A DNA stretch of 64,000 bases from Blastococcus litoris (GTDB lineage Bacteria; Actinomycetota; Actinomycetes; Mycobacteriales; Geodermatophilaceae). The notes under the pieces were generated by a model. It had not been told where the DNA came from, did no database searches, and saw nothing but the letters and a program-made list of their open reading frames with translations. Below, one piece after another: positions 52,584 to 60,782 of the stretch. Every line of letters starts with the position of its first letter. The first letter of the stretch is position 1. The translations under genes were made by a program, and so were the position numbers. Where the stretch lies: NCBI RefSeq assembly GCF_003075095.1, contig NZ_QCZF01000006.1:332920-396919 (forward strand), given 5' to 3'.

Positions 52584-53360
52584 GTGCGCATCGATCTCTC
52601 GGGCCGGACGGCCCTCGTCACGGGTTCCTCGCAGGGCATCGGGCTGGCCATCGCCACCGGTCTGGCCGGTGCGGGCGCCGACGTGGTGCTCACCGGACGC
52701 GACCCGGACAAGCTCCGCGTCGCGGCCGAGGGCATCGACGGGCGCGTGCGGACCGTGGCCGGCGACGTCACCAGCGACGACGGCACCGCCGCGCTCCTCG
52801 AGGCAGTGCCTGACGTCGACGTCCTGGTCAACAACCTGGGCATCTTCGGCGCGCAGCCCGCGCTGGAGATCTCCGACGACGAGTGGCGGCGGTACTTCGA
52901 GACGAACGTGCTGACCTCCGTCCGGCTGACCAGGGCCTACCTGCCGGGCATGCAGGAGCGCGGCTGGGGACGGGTGCAGTACATCGCCAGCGACTCGGCG
53001 GTCGCGATCCCTGCCGAGATGGTCCACTACGGCGTCAGCAAGACCGCGCTGCTCGGCGTGGCCCGCGGGTTCGCCAAGGCGGCCGCCGGCTCCGGTGTGA
53101 CGGTCAACTCGGTGATCGCCGGGCCCACGCACACGGGCGGCGTCGAGGACTTCGTCCGGTCGCTCGTCGGCGATCTGCCCTGGGACGACGCGCAGCGGGA
53201 GTTCATGCGGCTGCACCGGCCGCAGTCGCTGCTCCAGCGGCTGATCGAGCCCGAGGAGATCGCGAACATGTGCGTCTACCTGGCCTCCCCGCTCGCATCG
53301 GCGACGACGGGTGCCGCGGTGCGCGTGGACGGCGGGTACGTGGACGCGATCCTGCCCTGA
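52584..53360 (+). CDS. Short-chain dehydrogenase/reductase
   Basis: 258 aa from a GTG ([20 protein letters not shown]). Classical SDR with [20 protein letters not shown] (Ser, Tyr, Lys) but NNLGIFG in place of the usual NNAG. C-terminal [19 protein letters not shown] is the FabG-like ending. Monocistronic; substrate unknown. Confidence 0.92.
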   Translation: MRIDLSGRTALVTGSSQGIGLAIATGLAGAGADVVLTGRDPDKLRVAAEGIDGRVRTVAGDVTSDDGTAALLEAVPDVDVLVNNLGIFGAQPALEISDDEWRRYFETNVLTSVRLTRAYLPGMQERGWGRVQYIASDSAVAIPAEMVHYGVSKTALLGVARGFAKAAAGSGVTVNSVIAGPTHTGGVEDFVRSLVGDLPWDDAQREFMRLHRPQSLLQRLIEPEEIANMCVYLASPLASATTGAAVRVDGGYVDAILP

Positions 53361-53542
53361 CCGACGTCGTCCGGGTGAGCGAGCGGCCGTCCTGCGTCCT
53401 CCGCCACCACCCGGGGAGCGTGGGGCTCACCCCCGATCACGCAGGCGGGGCCGACGTCGACGCGCTGGAGCGCCGCCGGCCCGTCCGCCCGGGATGAGAC
53501 GATCGGGTACCGGCATCCGCGACGGCGACCGGTCGGCGACGG

Positions 53543-55297
53543 GTGGGGGTGGTGGGGCTGGACAGGCGGCTGGCGGAGCTGGTCGCGGGGACACCCCGCA
53601 CCGAGCTCCAGCGCATGGTCCTCGAGCACGACTGGGCGGCGACGTCGCTCGGCCCCGAGGAGCAGTGGTCGCCGACCCTGCGCACCGCCGTCGCGACCTG
53701 CCTCAACTCCCGGTTCCCCATGCTCCTGATGTGGGGCCCCGAGCTCGTCATGATCTACAACGACGGCTACGCGCCCATCCTCGGCCTGCGGCACCCGGAC
53801 GCCCTCGGGGAACGCGTCGTCGACGTCTGGCCCGACGTCTGGGACGACATCGAGCCCGCCATCGAGGAGGGTCTCGCCGGCGGCGCCCCGCACTTCGAGG
53901 ACCGGCCGCTGGTCATGACCCGGTACGGCTTCGCGGAGGAGTGCTACTTCACCTTCGCCTACAGCCCCGTCGTCGCCCCCGGCGGCGTCGTCGCCGGGCT
54001 GCTGGACGTCGTCGTCGAGACCACCTCCCGCGTGCTCGCCACCCGGCGCCTGGGCATCCTGTCCGAGCTCGGCGGGTTGCCGCGCTCCACGCACGGCAAC
54101 ACGGCCGAGGCCGTCGCCGCCGTGCTCCGGGTGCTCGCCGCGGCGCGCGCCGACTGCCCGGTGGGCGCCGTCTACCTCGACGACGGGACCGGTGCCCGGC
54201 TCATCGCCTCGGAGGGCGTCGGGGAACCGGGGCACCTGGCCAGCCCGGTCCTCCTGGAGCCCGTGCGCACGGCGATCGCCACGGGGGTGGCGCAGACCCT
54301 CACCCGGCTCGGCGAGCGGCTCCCCGGTCTCTCCGTGCTGGGCGCCAGCCCGATCGGGCAGGCCGACGTGCACACCGCCGTCGTCCTGCCGCTCGTGGTC
54401 GCCGGTCAGCCGCGCCCCGTCGGCGCCCTGGTGGTCGGGACGAGCCCCCACCTGCGGCTCGACGAGGAGTACCGCGTCTTCCTCTCCCTGGCCGCGGGAC
54501 AGGTCTCGGCCGCGCTGGCCGACGCCCGCGCCGTCGAGCTGGAGCGGCGCCGGGCCGAGGAGCAGGCGGAGCTGGACCGCGCCCGCGCCCAGTTCCTCAC
54601 CGAGGTCGCCGTCACGCTGCAGCGCGCCGTCCTGGGTCCCACCAACCTCCCCGGCGGCTTCGCGGTCCACTACGAGCCGGCCAGCGGCACCCTCGAGGTG
54701 GGCGGCGACTGGTACGACGTCGTCCACCTGCCCGACGGCCGGCACGGCGTCGTCGTCGGGGACGTCGTCGGCACCGGCCTCCCGGCCGCCGCCGTGATGG
54801 GCCAGCTGCGCAGCGCCGGCCGGGCCCTGCTCCTGGAGAGCCGGTCCCCGGCGCACGTGCTCAGCGCGCTGGACCGGTTCGCGGAACTCGTTCCCGGAGC
54901 CGCGGTGAGCACCGTGGTCTGCGGCATCGTGGACACCCGGACCGGCGCCCTGCGCTACAGCAGCGCCGGCCACGTACCGGGCATCGTGGTGGACGTCGAC
55001 GGCCACCCCCGGCTGCTGGGCGAGGGAGCGTCACTGCCCCTCGCCGTCGTCCCCGAGCTGGACCGCCCCGAGGCCGACGTCGTCCTGGCGCCGGGGTCGA
55101 CGCTGCTGCTGTACACCGACGGCCTCGTCGAGCGGCGCGGCGAGGCGCTGGACGAGGGCACCGCCCGCGCGGTCGGCGCGCTCGTCGCCGGCCGCGAGCT
55201 GCCGCCGGAGGAGCTCGCCGAGGTGCTGCGCGGAAAGCTCTTCGGCGACGCGCCGGACGACGACGTCGCCTTCCTGCTCTACCGCCACGGCGGCTGA
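53543..55297 (+). CDS. PAS-GAF-PP2C (SpoIIE-type) phosphatase
   Basis: 584 aa from a GTG. Residues about 20-165: PAS-like (FPMLLMWGPELVMIYNDGYA, YFTFAYSPVVAPGGVVAGLL). Residues about 175-335: GAF. Residues about 365-584: SpoIIE/PP2C domain with the metal-site motifs VGGDWYDVVHLPDGRHGVVVGDVVG and LLLYTDGLVERRG, and PDDDVAFLLYR at the end. Such proteins dephosphorylate anti-sigma factor antagonists in general stress signalling. No partner STAS or anti-sigma gene is adjacent. Confidence 0.9.
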   Translation: MGVVGLDRRLAELVAGTPRTELQRMVLEHDWAATSLGPEEQWSPTLRTAVATCLNSRFPMLLMWGPELVMIYNDGYAPILGLRHPDALGERVVDVWPDVWDDIEPAIEEGLAGGAPHFEDRPLVMTRYGFAEECYFTFAYSPVVAPGGVVAGLLDVVVETTSRVLATRRLGILSELGGLPRSTHGNTAEAVAAVLRVLAAARADCPVGAVYLDDGTGARLIASEGVGEPGHLASPVLLEPVRTAIATGVAQTLTRLGERLPGLSVLGASPIGQADVHTAVVLPLVVAGQPRPVGALVVGTSPHLRLDEEYRVFLSLAAGQVSAALADARAVELERRRAEEQAELDRARAQFLTEVAVTLQRAVLGPTNLPGGFAVHYEPASGTLEVGGDWYDVVHLPDGRHGVVVGDVVGTGLPAAAVMGQLRSAGRALLLESRSPAHVLSALDRFAELVPGAAVSTVVCGIVDTRTGALRYSSAGHVPGIVVDVDGHPRLLGEGASLPLAVVPELDRPEADVVLAPGSTLLLYTDGLVERRGEALDEGTARAVGALVAGRELPPEELAEVLRGKLFGDAPDDDVAFLLYRHGG

Positions 55298-55523
55298 ACG
55301 CAGCTCCCCGGCACGGCCCTTTTCGCCATTTCCTGCCCCGGGCGAACGAATTCCATGACCGACTCGGCGGTGTCTCTTTAGCGACTCCAGTCATTTCTTG
55401 GGACAGGAGTTAAGTCCGTGGCCCGGCTGCCGAAGCTGACTTCGTCAACGATCAGGCCAGCCGTCGCTGAGCCGGGTGAACCCATCCGCGCCGTACTGAG
55501 CCACGAGAGAACAGGACCCTGCT
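55298..55523 (+). other. AT-richer leader of the secreted protein gene
   Basis: 226 bp, noticeably less GC-rich than its surroundings around 55315-55400. A GTG at 55418 behind an AGGAG (55404-55408) opens a short frame that overlaps the next gene; it looks fortuitous. Most likely promoter and 5' UTR. Confidence 0.4.
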
Positions 55524-55940
55524 ATGCGCGTGTCGCGCGTTCTGCTCGCCGGTGTCGCGGTCGCCGGTGCCGTCGCCACGACCTCGGCCTTCACTGCTGG
55601 TAACACCTTCGACGCCACCGGCATCCTCGACGACAACGCCGGCTACGGGAAGCTCACCGTGACCGGTGTGACCGTCAGCAACGTCGCGTACATCCCCCTC
55701 GCGGCGGACACCAGCAAGCTGGACAAGGTCGTCTTCACCATCACCGAGTCCACCGCCGACATGAACGCGTACCTGACGATCAAGAACGCGAGCAACGCGG
55801 TGCTGTTCGCCAGCGACGTGACCAACAACTGCGTCTACTCGAACCCCGGCAGCACCTCGCACGTGATCACGTGCGAGGTCGTCAACACCCTGGACATCGA
55901 GCCGATCACCGAGGTGGGCCTGACGGTGGTGTCCAAGTAG
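55524..55940 (+). CDS. Small secreted beta-rich protein, TasA/camelysin-like candidate
   Basis: 138 aa. Signal peptide MRVSRVLLAGVAVAGAVATT followed by SAF. The rest has alternating Thr/Val strands (YGKLTVTGVTVSNVAYIPL, LDKVVFTITESTADMNAYLT) and two cysteines (NNCVYSN, ITCEVV) that could form a disulphide. The next gene encodes a signal peptidase of the SipW type, as in TasA-SipW units of Gram-positive bacteria. Fibre or surface function is inferred from this pairing and size; sequence identity to TasA is not clear. Confidence 0.6.
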   Translation: MRVSRVLLAGVAVAGAVATTSAFTAGNTFDATGILDDNAGYGKLTVTGVTVSNVAYIPLAADTSKLDKVVFTITESTADMNAYLTIKNASNAVLFASDVTNNCVYSNPGSTSHVITCEVVNTLDIEPITEVGLTVVSK

Positions 55941-56004
55941 CCCTTCGGACCGGGCGGGGCGGCCACTCGGTCGCCCCGCCTGATCTCGGCTCCTGCCTCC
56001 AGAG

Positions 56005-57669
56005 ATGACCTCCCCGTCGAAAGTCGCCAGCACCAGCGCCCTCGCCGCGCTGGTGCTCGTGACCGTGTGGTTGTTCTTGCCGACCACGCTCGGCGGGTCG
56101 ATGACCTACGTGGCCACGCACGGCACCAGCATGGAGCCGGACTTCCACGCGGGGGACCTGGCGCTGCTCAGCCCGGCCGACGGCTACGACGTGGGCGACG
56201 TCGTCGCCTACCGCAGCGAGACGCTCGACACGGTCGTCATGCACCGCATCGTCTCCGTGGACGCCGCCGGCTTCGTCACCCAGGGCGACAACAACGACTG
56301 GCTCGACGAGGACCGGCCGGCCGAGGAGGAGATCCTCGGCCGCCTCTTCGTCCGCATCCCCCACGGCGGTCAGGTGATCGGCGCCGTGAGCTCGCCGGGA
56401 GTCCTCTTCTCCCTGGCCGGCGGGATGCTCGTCCTGCTCGGCGGGCTGCACGATCCACGTGGCCGGCGCACCGCCGGCTGGCTGCGCCGCCGTCGGGCCG
56501 GTGCCAGGTCCGCTCGGGGCCCCGCCCGTCATGCCCACGCGCGGACGCGGTCGGGCTTCGCCACGTCCACCCGCGGGCGCGCCCGGCAGGTCGCGGTCGG
56601 CGCCGCAGGGATCGCGCTCGTCGCCGCCGTCGCGTGCGGCGTGCTGCTGGCCCTCCCACCCACCGCGACGGAGACGCGCACGGTCGACGTGACCCAGCGC
56701 AGCGACTTCAGCTACAGCGGCACGGCGGAGACGGGGACGACCTATCCGACCGGAGCGGTCGAGACCGGCGACACGGTCTGGAACCGCCTGGTCGAGGACC
56801 TGACCGTCACCGCGGCCACGAGCGTCAGCGGGCCCGACCTGGCGGGCGTGACCGGCACCGTGCGGCTCGACGTCCTCGTGGCCGCGCAGGACGGCTGGAG
56901 CGCCGTCCTGTCCTCCGGTCCGGTGGCCGCCTTCGAGGGCGGGACGGCGTCGGCAGCCGTGGCCGTCGACACCGACGCCGCGCTGGACCTGCTGCGCCGG
57001 CACCAGGAGGAGACCGGGTCGTCCGGCGGAGGGGGCACGCTGACCGTCACCCCGGTGTCCGAGACGACCGGCACCGTGCACGGTCGACCGTTCACCGCGA
57101 CCCCGCCCGCAGGTCTGGTGTTCGCGCTGGACGACGCGGCCCTGCGGCCGCTGGGCACCGAGGCCGCCGACCTGTCTCCCAGCACCGCGACCCCCGTCGA
57201 GATCGAGGAGGTCGGCCCGCGCTCGCTCCAGCTGCTCGGGCTGTCGGTCCCGATCGGCACCGCCCGGAAGACGGCGGGCGCGGCCCTGCTGCTGTCCCTG
57301 GTCGCCCTCGGCGCCGGTGCCTGGGTCAGCCGGACGGGGCGCGGGGACGTCTCCGACCGGTTCCTGGTGCGCCACGCGGACCGCATCCTGCCGGTGACGT
57401 CGTTCCAGCCCGGCGCGACCGTGATCGACGTGTCCGACGCGGAGTCCCTGCACCGCGTCGCCGAGCGCTTCGACACCGTCGTCCTGCACCACGCCGGCGA
57501 GGAGGAGGACACCTTCGCCGTCCGCGACGTCGACGCGACCTACCGCTTCGTGGTCCCCGTCGCCGGCGACCGCCGCCGCGGCAGGCCGCCCGTCCCCGCA
57601 GCTCAGCCGGCGGAGTCGACGACCGTCGTCGACGGCCGGTTGCGCGGTCTCTGGGGCCAGGTCGCCTGA
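56005..57669 (+). CDS. Signal peptidase I (SipW/ER-type) fused to a DUF5305-like domain
   Basis: 554 aa. First membrane helix SALAALVLVTVWLFLPTTL, catalytic Ser in THGTSMEPDFHAGDL, His in VVMHRIVSVDAAGF and Asp in QGDNNDWLDED: the Ser-His-Asp set of archaeal/ER signal peptidases, not the Ser-Lys bacterial set. A second helix follows near residue 135. After a basic linker and a third helix (about 195-215), residues about 220-400 resemble the DUF5305 region seen with such peptidases. A fourth helix and a soluble C-terminal tail follow. Directly downstream of the small secreted protein, its likely substrate. Confidence 0.87.
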   Translation: MTSPSKVASTSALAALVLVTVWLFLPTTLGGSMTYVATHGTSMEPDFHAGDLALLSPADGYDVGDVVAYRSETLDTVVMHRIVSVDAAGFVTQGDNNDWLDEDRPAEEEILGRLFVRIPHGGQVIGAVSSPGVLFSLAGGMLVLLGGLHDPRGRRTAGWLRRRRAGARSARGPARHAHARTRSGFATSTRGRARQVAVGAAGIALVAAVACGVLLALPPTATETRTVDVTQRSDFSYSGTAETGTTYPTGAVETGDTVWNRLVEDLTVTAATSVSGPDLAGVTGTVRLDVLVAAQDGWSAVLSSGPVAAFEGGTASAAVAVDTDAALDLLRRHQEETGSSGGGGTLTVTPVSETTGTVHGRPFTATPPAGLVFALDDAALRPLGTEAADLSPSTATPVEIEEVGPRSLQLLGLSVPIGTARKTAGAALLLSLVALGAGAWVSRTGRGDVSDRFLVRHADRILPVTSFQPGATVIDVSDAESLHRVAERFDTVVLHHAGEEEDTFAVRDVDATYRFVVPVAGDRRRGRPPVPAAQPAESTTVVDGRLRGLWGQVA

Positions 57670-57684
57670 CCCCGGGAACGCGAC

Positions 57685-57719
57685 GGGGAGGCCGAGGGTC
57701 ACCGACCCCCGACCTCCCC
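57685..57719. terminator. Bidirectional terminator
   Basis: GGGGAGG ... CCTCCCC with an inner GGGT/ACCC stem, between the convergent signal peptidase and barbiturase-family genes. Confidence 0.7.
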
Positions 57720-57732
57720 GGGCTGCCTGCTG

Positions 57733-58836
57733 CTAGGCCTTGACGATGGCGGCGACCGGGCCGCCGCCCGACGGACCCTGGTGGACCGCCGCCACCGAGA
57801 CGAACACCGCCGGGTCGCCGGTCACCGAGGCGGCGACACCGCCGACCGTGGCCTTGATCTGGCGGTGCCAGAAGACGTCGGAGTCGTCGAGCATGGCGTT
57901 GCGCCGCCCGCGGACGTAACCGGTCGGGTCCGCCTCGCACTTGAGGAAGACGTTGACCAGCCGGTCGCCGAGGTCGCTCACGTGCGGGCGCTCGGGCAGG
58001 TCGAGACCGGCCTGGCGGATGGCGTCCCAGATGCCGTCCTGGTCGAGGGCGTCCTTCATGACCGAGTGGCCGATCACGTAGTTGCCGCCGTGCCCGCGGG
58101 CGTTGCCGACGACGACGATCTGCGCCCGGTCCAGCTCGACGCCCGACGAGCAGGAGGCGACGGCGCTGAACAGCGACAGGTCGCGCATGACCTGCTCCTG
58201 CTTCGGCATCTCGATCTCGCCGAGGGCGACGGCGATGCCCAGCGCGGTGGTGCCGTTGGACAGGTCCATCGAGCCGTGCGGCTCGTCGTAGTAGGTGTCC
58301 TTGCCGCGGTTCTTGGCGTCGCGGATGGTCTCGATGGTCAGCAGCGGCGTCTTGGTCTGCACGTAGTGGACGTCGGCCGGGTCGGTGATGCCGGCGGCCT
58401 CCATCGCGCGCTTCACGCCCTCGGCCACCTTCTCCACCATGGAGATGCGGCCGATGTCCTCGGGCATCAGGACGTCGCTCATCGCGTAGCCCACGGTCAG
58501 CCGGGGCTCGTCGGTCTTCTCGACGGCGTCCTCGGGGAGCGTGGCGAAGATCGTGGCGTGCGGGCTGATCACGCCGTCGGTGCCGCCGGACCACACGATC
58601 GGGATCTGCTTGACCTCGTCGGCCGAGCGGGTGCCCTTCTCCATCAGCACCTCGCGGAAGGCGCGGTCGGCGATGATGCGGGTGTAGTCGTTCACCCCGC
58701 CGTTGCCCTCGGTCTTGCCGATGACGGCGACGACCCGGTCGGCCTCCATGACGCCGTCGTCGATGAGCTTGGCGAGCTCGGAGGCGTCGCTGACGTTGTG
58801 CAGCGGGACCTTGCGGACCTCGATCGGTGCGGGCAC
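57733..58836 (-). CDS. Cyanuric acid hydrolase/barbiturase-family ring-opening amidohydrolase
   Basis: 367 aa, the standard length of this small family. Threefold internal repeat with three Ser-containing catalytic loops: S83 in [15 protein letters not shown]230/S231 in [10 protein letters not shown] and S356 in [12 protein letters not shown]41 ([12 protein letters not shown]) and K162 (VQTKTPLL) are the expected lysines. The enzymes open cyanuric acid or barbituric acid rings. Neighbourhood (uracil-type permease, molybdenum hydroxylase, carbamate kinase) makes barbiturate more likely than cyanurate (inference). It is 11 bp downstream of the carbamate kinase gene in one operon. Confidence 0.93.
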   Translation of the reverse strand: MPAPIEVRKVPLHNVSDASELAKLIDDGVMEADRVVAVIGKTEGNGGVNDYTRIIADRAFREVLMEKGTRSADEVKQIPIVWSGGTDGVISPHATIFATLPEDAVEKTDEPRLTVGYAMSDVLMPEDIGRISMVEKVAEGVKRAMEAAGITDPADVHYVQTKTPLLTIETIRDAKNRGKDTYYDEPHGSMDLSNGTTALGIAVALGEIEMPKQEQVMRDLSLFSAVASCSSGVELDRAQIVVVGNARGHGGNYVIGHSVMKDALDQDGIWDAIRQAGLDLPERPHVSDLGDRLVNVFLKCEADPTGYVRGRRNAMLDDSDVFWHRQIKATVGGVAASVTGDPAVFVSVAAVHQGPSGGGPVAAIVKA

Positions 58837-58847
58837 TGGCTCTCCCT

Positions 58848-59816
58848 CTAAGAGTTGGTCAGGACGGTGCCGGCGTCGTCACCACTGACGGCGTCGGCGA
58901 TGTGCTCGAGCGAGGTGATGACGGCTCTCCGTCCTCCGGACGCCGAGCCGCCTCCCTCGACGAATCGGAGGGCGGCCTCCACCTTGGGGCCCATGCTGCC
59001 CCGCGCGAACTGCCCGGCCGCCGCGTGCTCCCGCAGCTCGGCGACGGTCACCCGGCCGAGCGGCCGCTGGGACGGCGTGCCGAAGTCGACCATCACGTTG
59101 GGGACGTCGGTGGCGATGACGAGGGTGTCGGCGTCCAGCTCGCGGGCGAGGATCGCCGCCGTCAGGTCCTTGTCGATGACCGCCTCGACGCCGCGCAGGG
59201 CCTCGCCGTCCCGGCCGTCGTCCGTCACCGGGATGCCGCCGCCGCCGGCGCAGACGACGACGAAGCCGGCGGCCGCCAGGGCGTGGATGGCGGGGGAGTC
59301 GACGACGGACCTCGGCTCGGGGGAGGCGACCACGCGCCGCCAGCCGCGCTCGCCCCGGTCCTCCCAGTTCTGGCCGAGGGCGACGAACCGTTCGGCCTCC
59401 TCGCGCGGGAGGTAGCGGCCGACCGGCTTGGAGGGCTCGACGAAGCCGGGGTCGTCGAGGTCGACGAGGGTGCGGGTGATCAGGCCGGCGGTCCGCTGGC
59501 TCAGGCCGCGGGTCCGCAGGGCGGCGTCGAGCTCGTCGGCGACGGTGAAGGCGATCGTCGCCTGCGTCTGGGCGACGTTCCAGTCCAGCGGGACGGGCGG
59601 GACGACGTGCGCGGCCATCTCGTTCTTGACCAGCAGGTTGCCCACCTGCGGGCCGTTGCCGTGGGTCAGCACCACCTCGGCGCCGGCGGCCACGACGTCG
59701 GCGATGTGCCCGGCCGCCACGCGGATGGCGTCCCGCTGCGCCTGCGGGGTCGCCGAGCCGTCGGGCCCGGTCATCGCGTTCCCGCCGAGGGCGATCACCA
59801 CGCGCTGCGACGTCAC
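58848..59816 (-). CDS. Carbamate kinase
   Basis: 322 aa from a GTG. Amino-acid-kinase fold: [59 protein letters not shown] and [17 protein letters not shown]. It makes ATP from carbamoyl phosphate. First gene of an operon with the barbiturase-family enzyme. Its upstream region carries the shared regulon motif 25 bp from the start. The carbamoyl phosphate would come from FdrA/DUF1116 (inference). Confidence 0.94.
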   Translation of the reverse strand: MTSQRVVIALGGNAMTGPDGSATPQAQRDAIRVAAGHIADVVAAGAEVVLTHGNGPQVGNLLVKNEMAAHVVPPVPLDWNVAQTQATIAFTVADELDAALRTRGLSQRTAGLITRTLVDLDDPGFVEPSKPVGRYLPREEAERFVALGQNWEDRGERGWRRVVASPEPRSVVDSPAIHALAAAGFVVVCAGGGGIPVTDDGRDGEALRGVEAVIDKDLTAAILARELDADTLVIATDVPNVMVDFGTPSQRPLGRVTVAELREHAAAGQFARGSMGPKVEAALRFVEGGGSASGGRRAVITSLEHIADAVSGDDAGTVLTNS

Positions 59817-59840
59817 CTGGTGGACCCTAGCGGCAGATTC

Positions 59841-59856
59841 CTTAGCGGTGAAGTAC
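59841..59856. promoter_or_regulatory. Shared catabolic-regulon motif, site 5 (carbamate kinase operon)
   Basis: CTTAGCGGTGAAGTAC, matching sites 1 to 4; in the divergent-free gap between the PHP phosphatase stop and the carbamate kinase start. Confidence 0.72.
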
Positions 59857-59869
59857 CTCTTCGGGGGTC

Positions 59870-60703
59870 TCAGCGGCGCCAGAAGTCGTAGCGGTCACGA
59901 CCCGGCCGGAAGCCGGCCGCCTCGACGACGTCGACGGCGACCCGGAAGTGCTGGCCCACGGCGCCGGGCTGGTGGGCGTCGCTGCCGAAGCTGACCGCCT
60001 CGCCGCCCTCCTCGTGGAACCAGCGCACCTGGTCGACCGAGGCGAGGGGGCTGCTGGTGTTCACCTCGAGGGCGCGGCCGCTGCCGGCGAGAGCCCGGAA
60101 CACCGCCCGGTACTCCTCCTCGTAGTGCTTCTCGACGTAGCGGTGCGTCCCGCCGGGCCAGTAGCGCCGGGGGAAGTCGACGTGCGCGAGCACCTGGAAG
60201 ACGTCGCTGGTCTCGATCATGTCGACCAGTTCGCCGAGGTAACGGCGCATCGTGCCGTCGGCGTCGTCCCACAGCAGGTGCCCGACGCCGTAGAGGCGGC
60301 CCTCGTGGGCGAGGGAGTGCAGCGAGCCCAGCACCCGGTCGACCGGGGCGTTGCGCAGGTAGGCGTCGACGCTCGCCCGGAACAGGTGCGGCTCGCCGGT
60401 CTCGACGCCCGACAGGATCCGCAGGTCCGGGAAGCGGTCGCGGACCTCGGCCAGCTCGGCGAAGTAGCCCTCGACGTCGATCTCCGCGTGCCGGGACGCG
60501 TGCCGGTCGACCAGTCCCTCGTCGGTCGCCCGGTCGTCGGGGTCCCAGACCGTGAAGTCCAGGTGCTCGGTGAACGCGACCGAGGGCAGGCCCAGCGCCA
60601 CCGCCCGCTCGCAGGCGCGGCGCATCGTCGAGGAGTCGGCCGTGTCCCACGACCAGTGGGTGTGGACGTGGTTGTCGGGCGGCAGGTCCTCCGAGGCGCG
60701 CAT
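59870..60703 (-). CDS. PHP-domain phosphatase (histidinol-phosphatase-like)
   Basis: 277 aa from an ATG. Metal-binding residues of the PHP fold: NHVHTHWSWDTADS, FTEHLDFTVWD, GVETGEPHLF, LGSLHSLAHEG, LAHVDFPRRY and FGSDAHQPGAVG. HisK-type histidinol phosphatases share this pattern, but related proteins have other phosphate-ester substrates. Divergent from recQ. Confidence 0.87.
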   Translation of the reverse strand: MRASEDLPPDNHVHTHWSWDTADSSTMRRACERAVALGLPSVAFTEHLDFTVWDPDDRATDEGLVDRHASRHAEIDVEGYFAELAEVRDRFPDLRILSGVETGEPHLFRASVDAYLRNAPVDRVLGSLHSLAHEGRLYGVGHLLWDDADGTMRRYLGELVDMIETSDVFQVLAHVDFPRRYWPGGTHRYVEKHYEEEYRAVFRALAGSGRALEVNTSSPLASVDQVRWFHEEGGEAVSFGSDAHQPGAVGQHFRVAVDVVEAAGFRPGRDRYDFWRR

Positions 60704-60782
60704 CGCGGAGGATTCTCCCCCGTCGTCCACACCTCCCGCCGGGCGGTCGGTTTCGTCGTCCCGACTGCCTACTGTCGTCGGC

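Noticed and set aside
55418..55603. Small gene upstream of the secreted protein
   Set aside because: It overlaps the signal peptide of the next gene in another frame and has an Arg/Cys-rich tail typical of GC-rich shadow frames.
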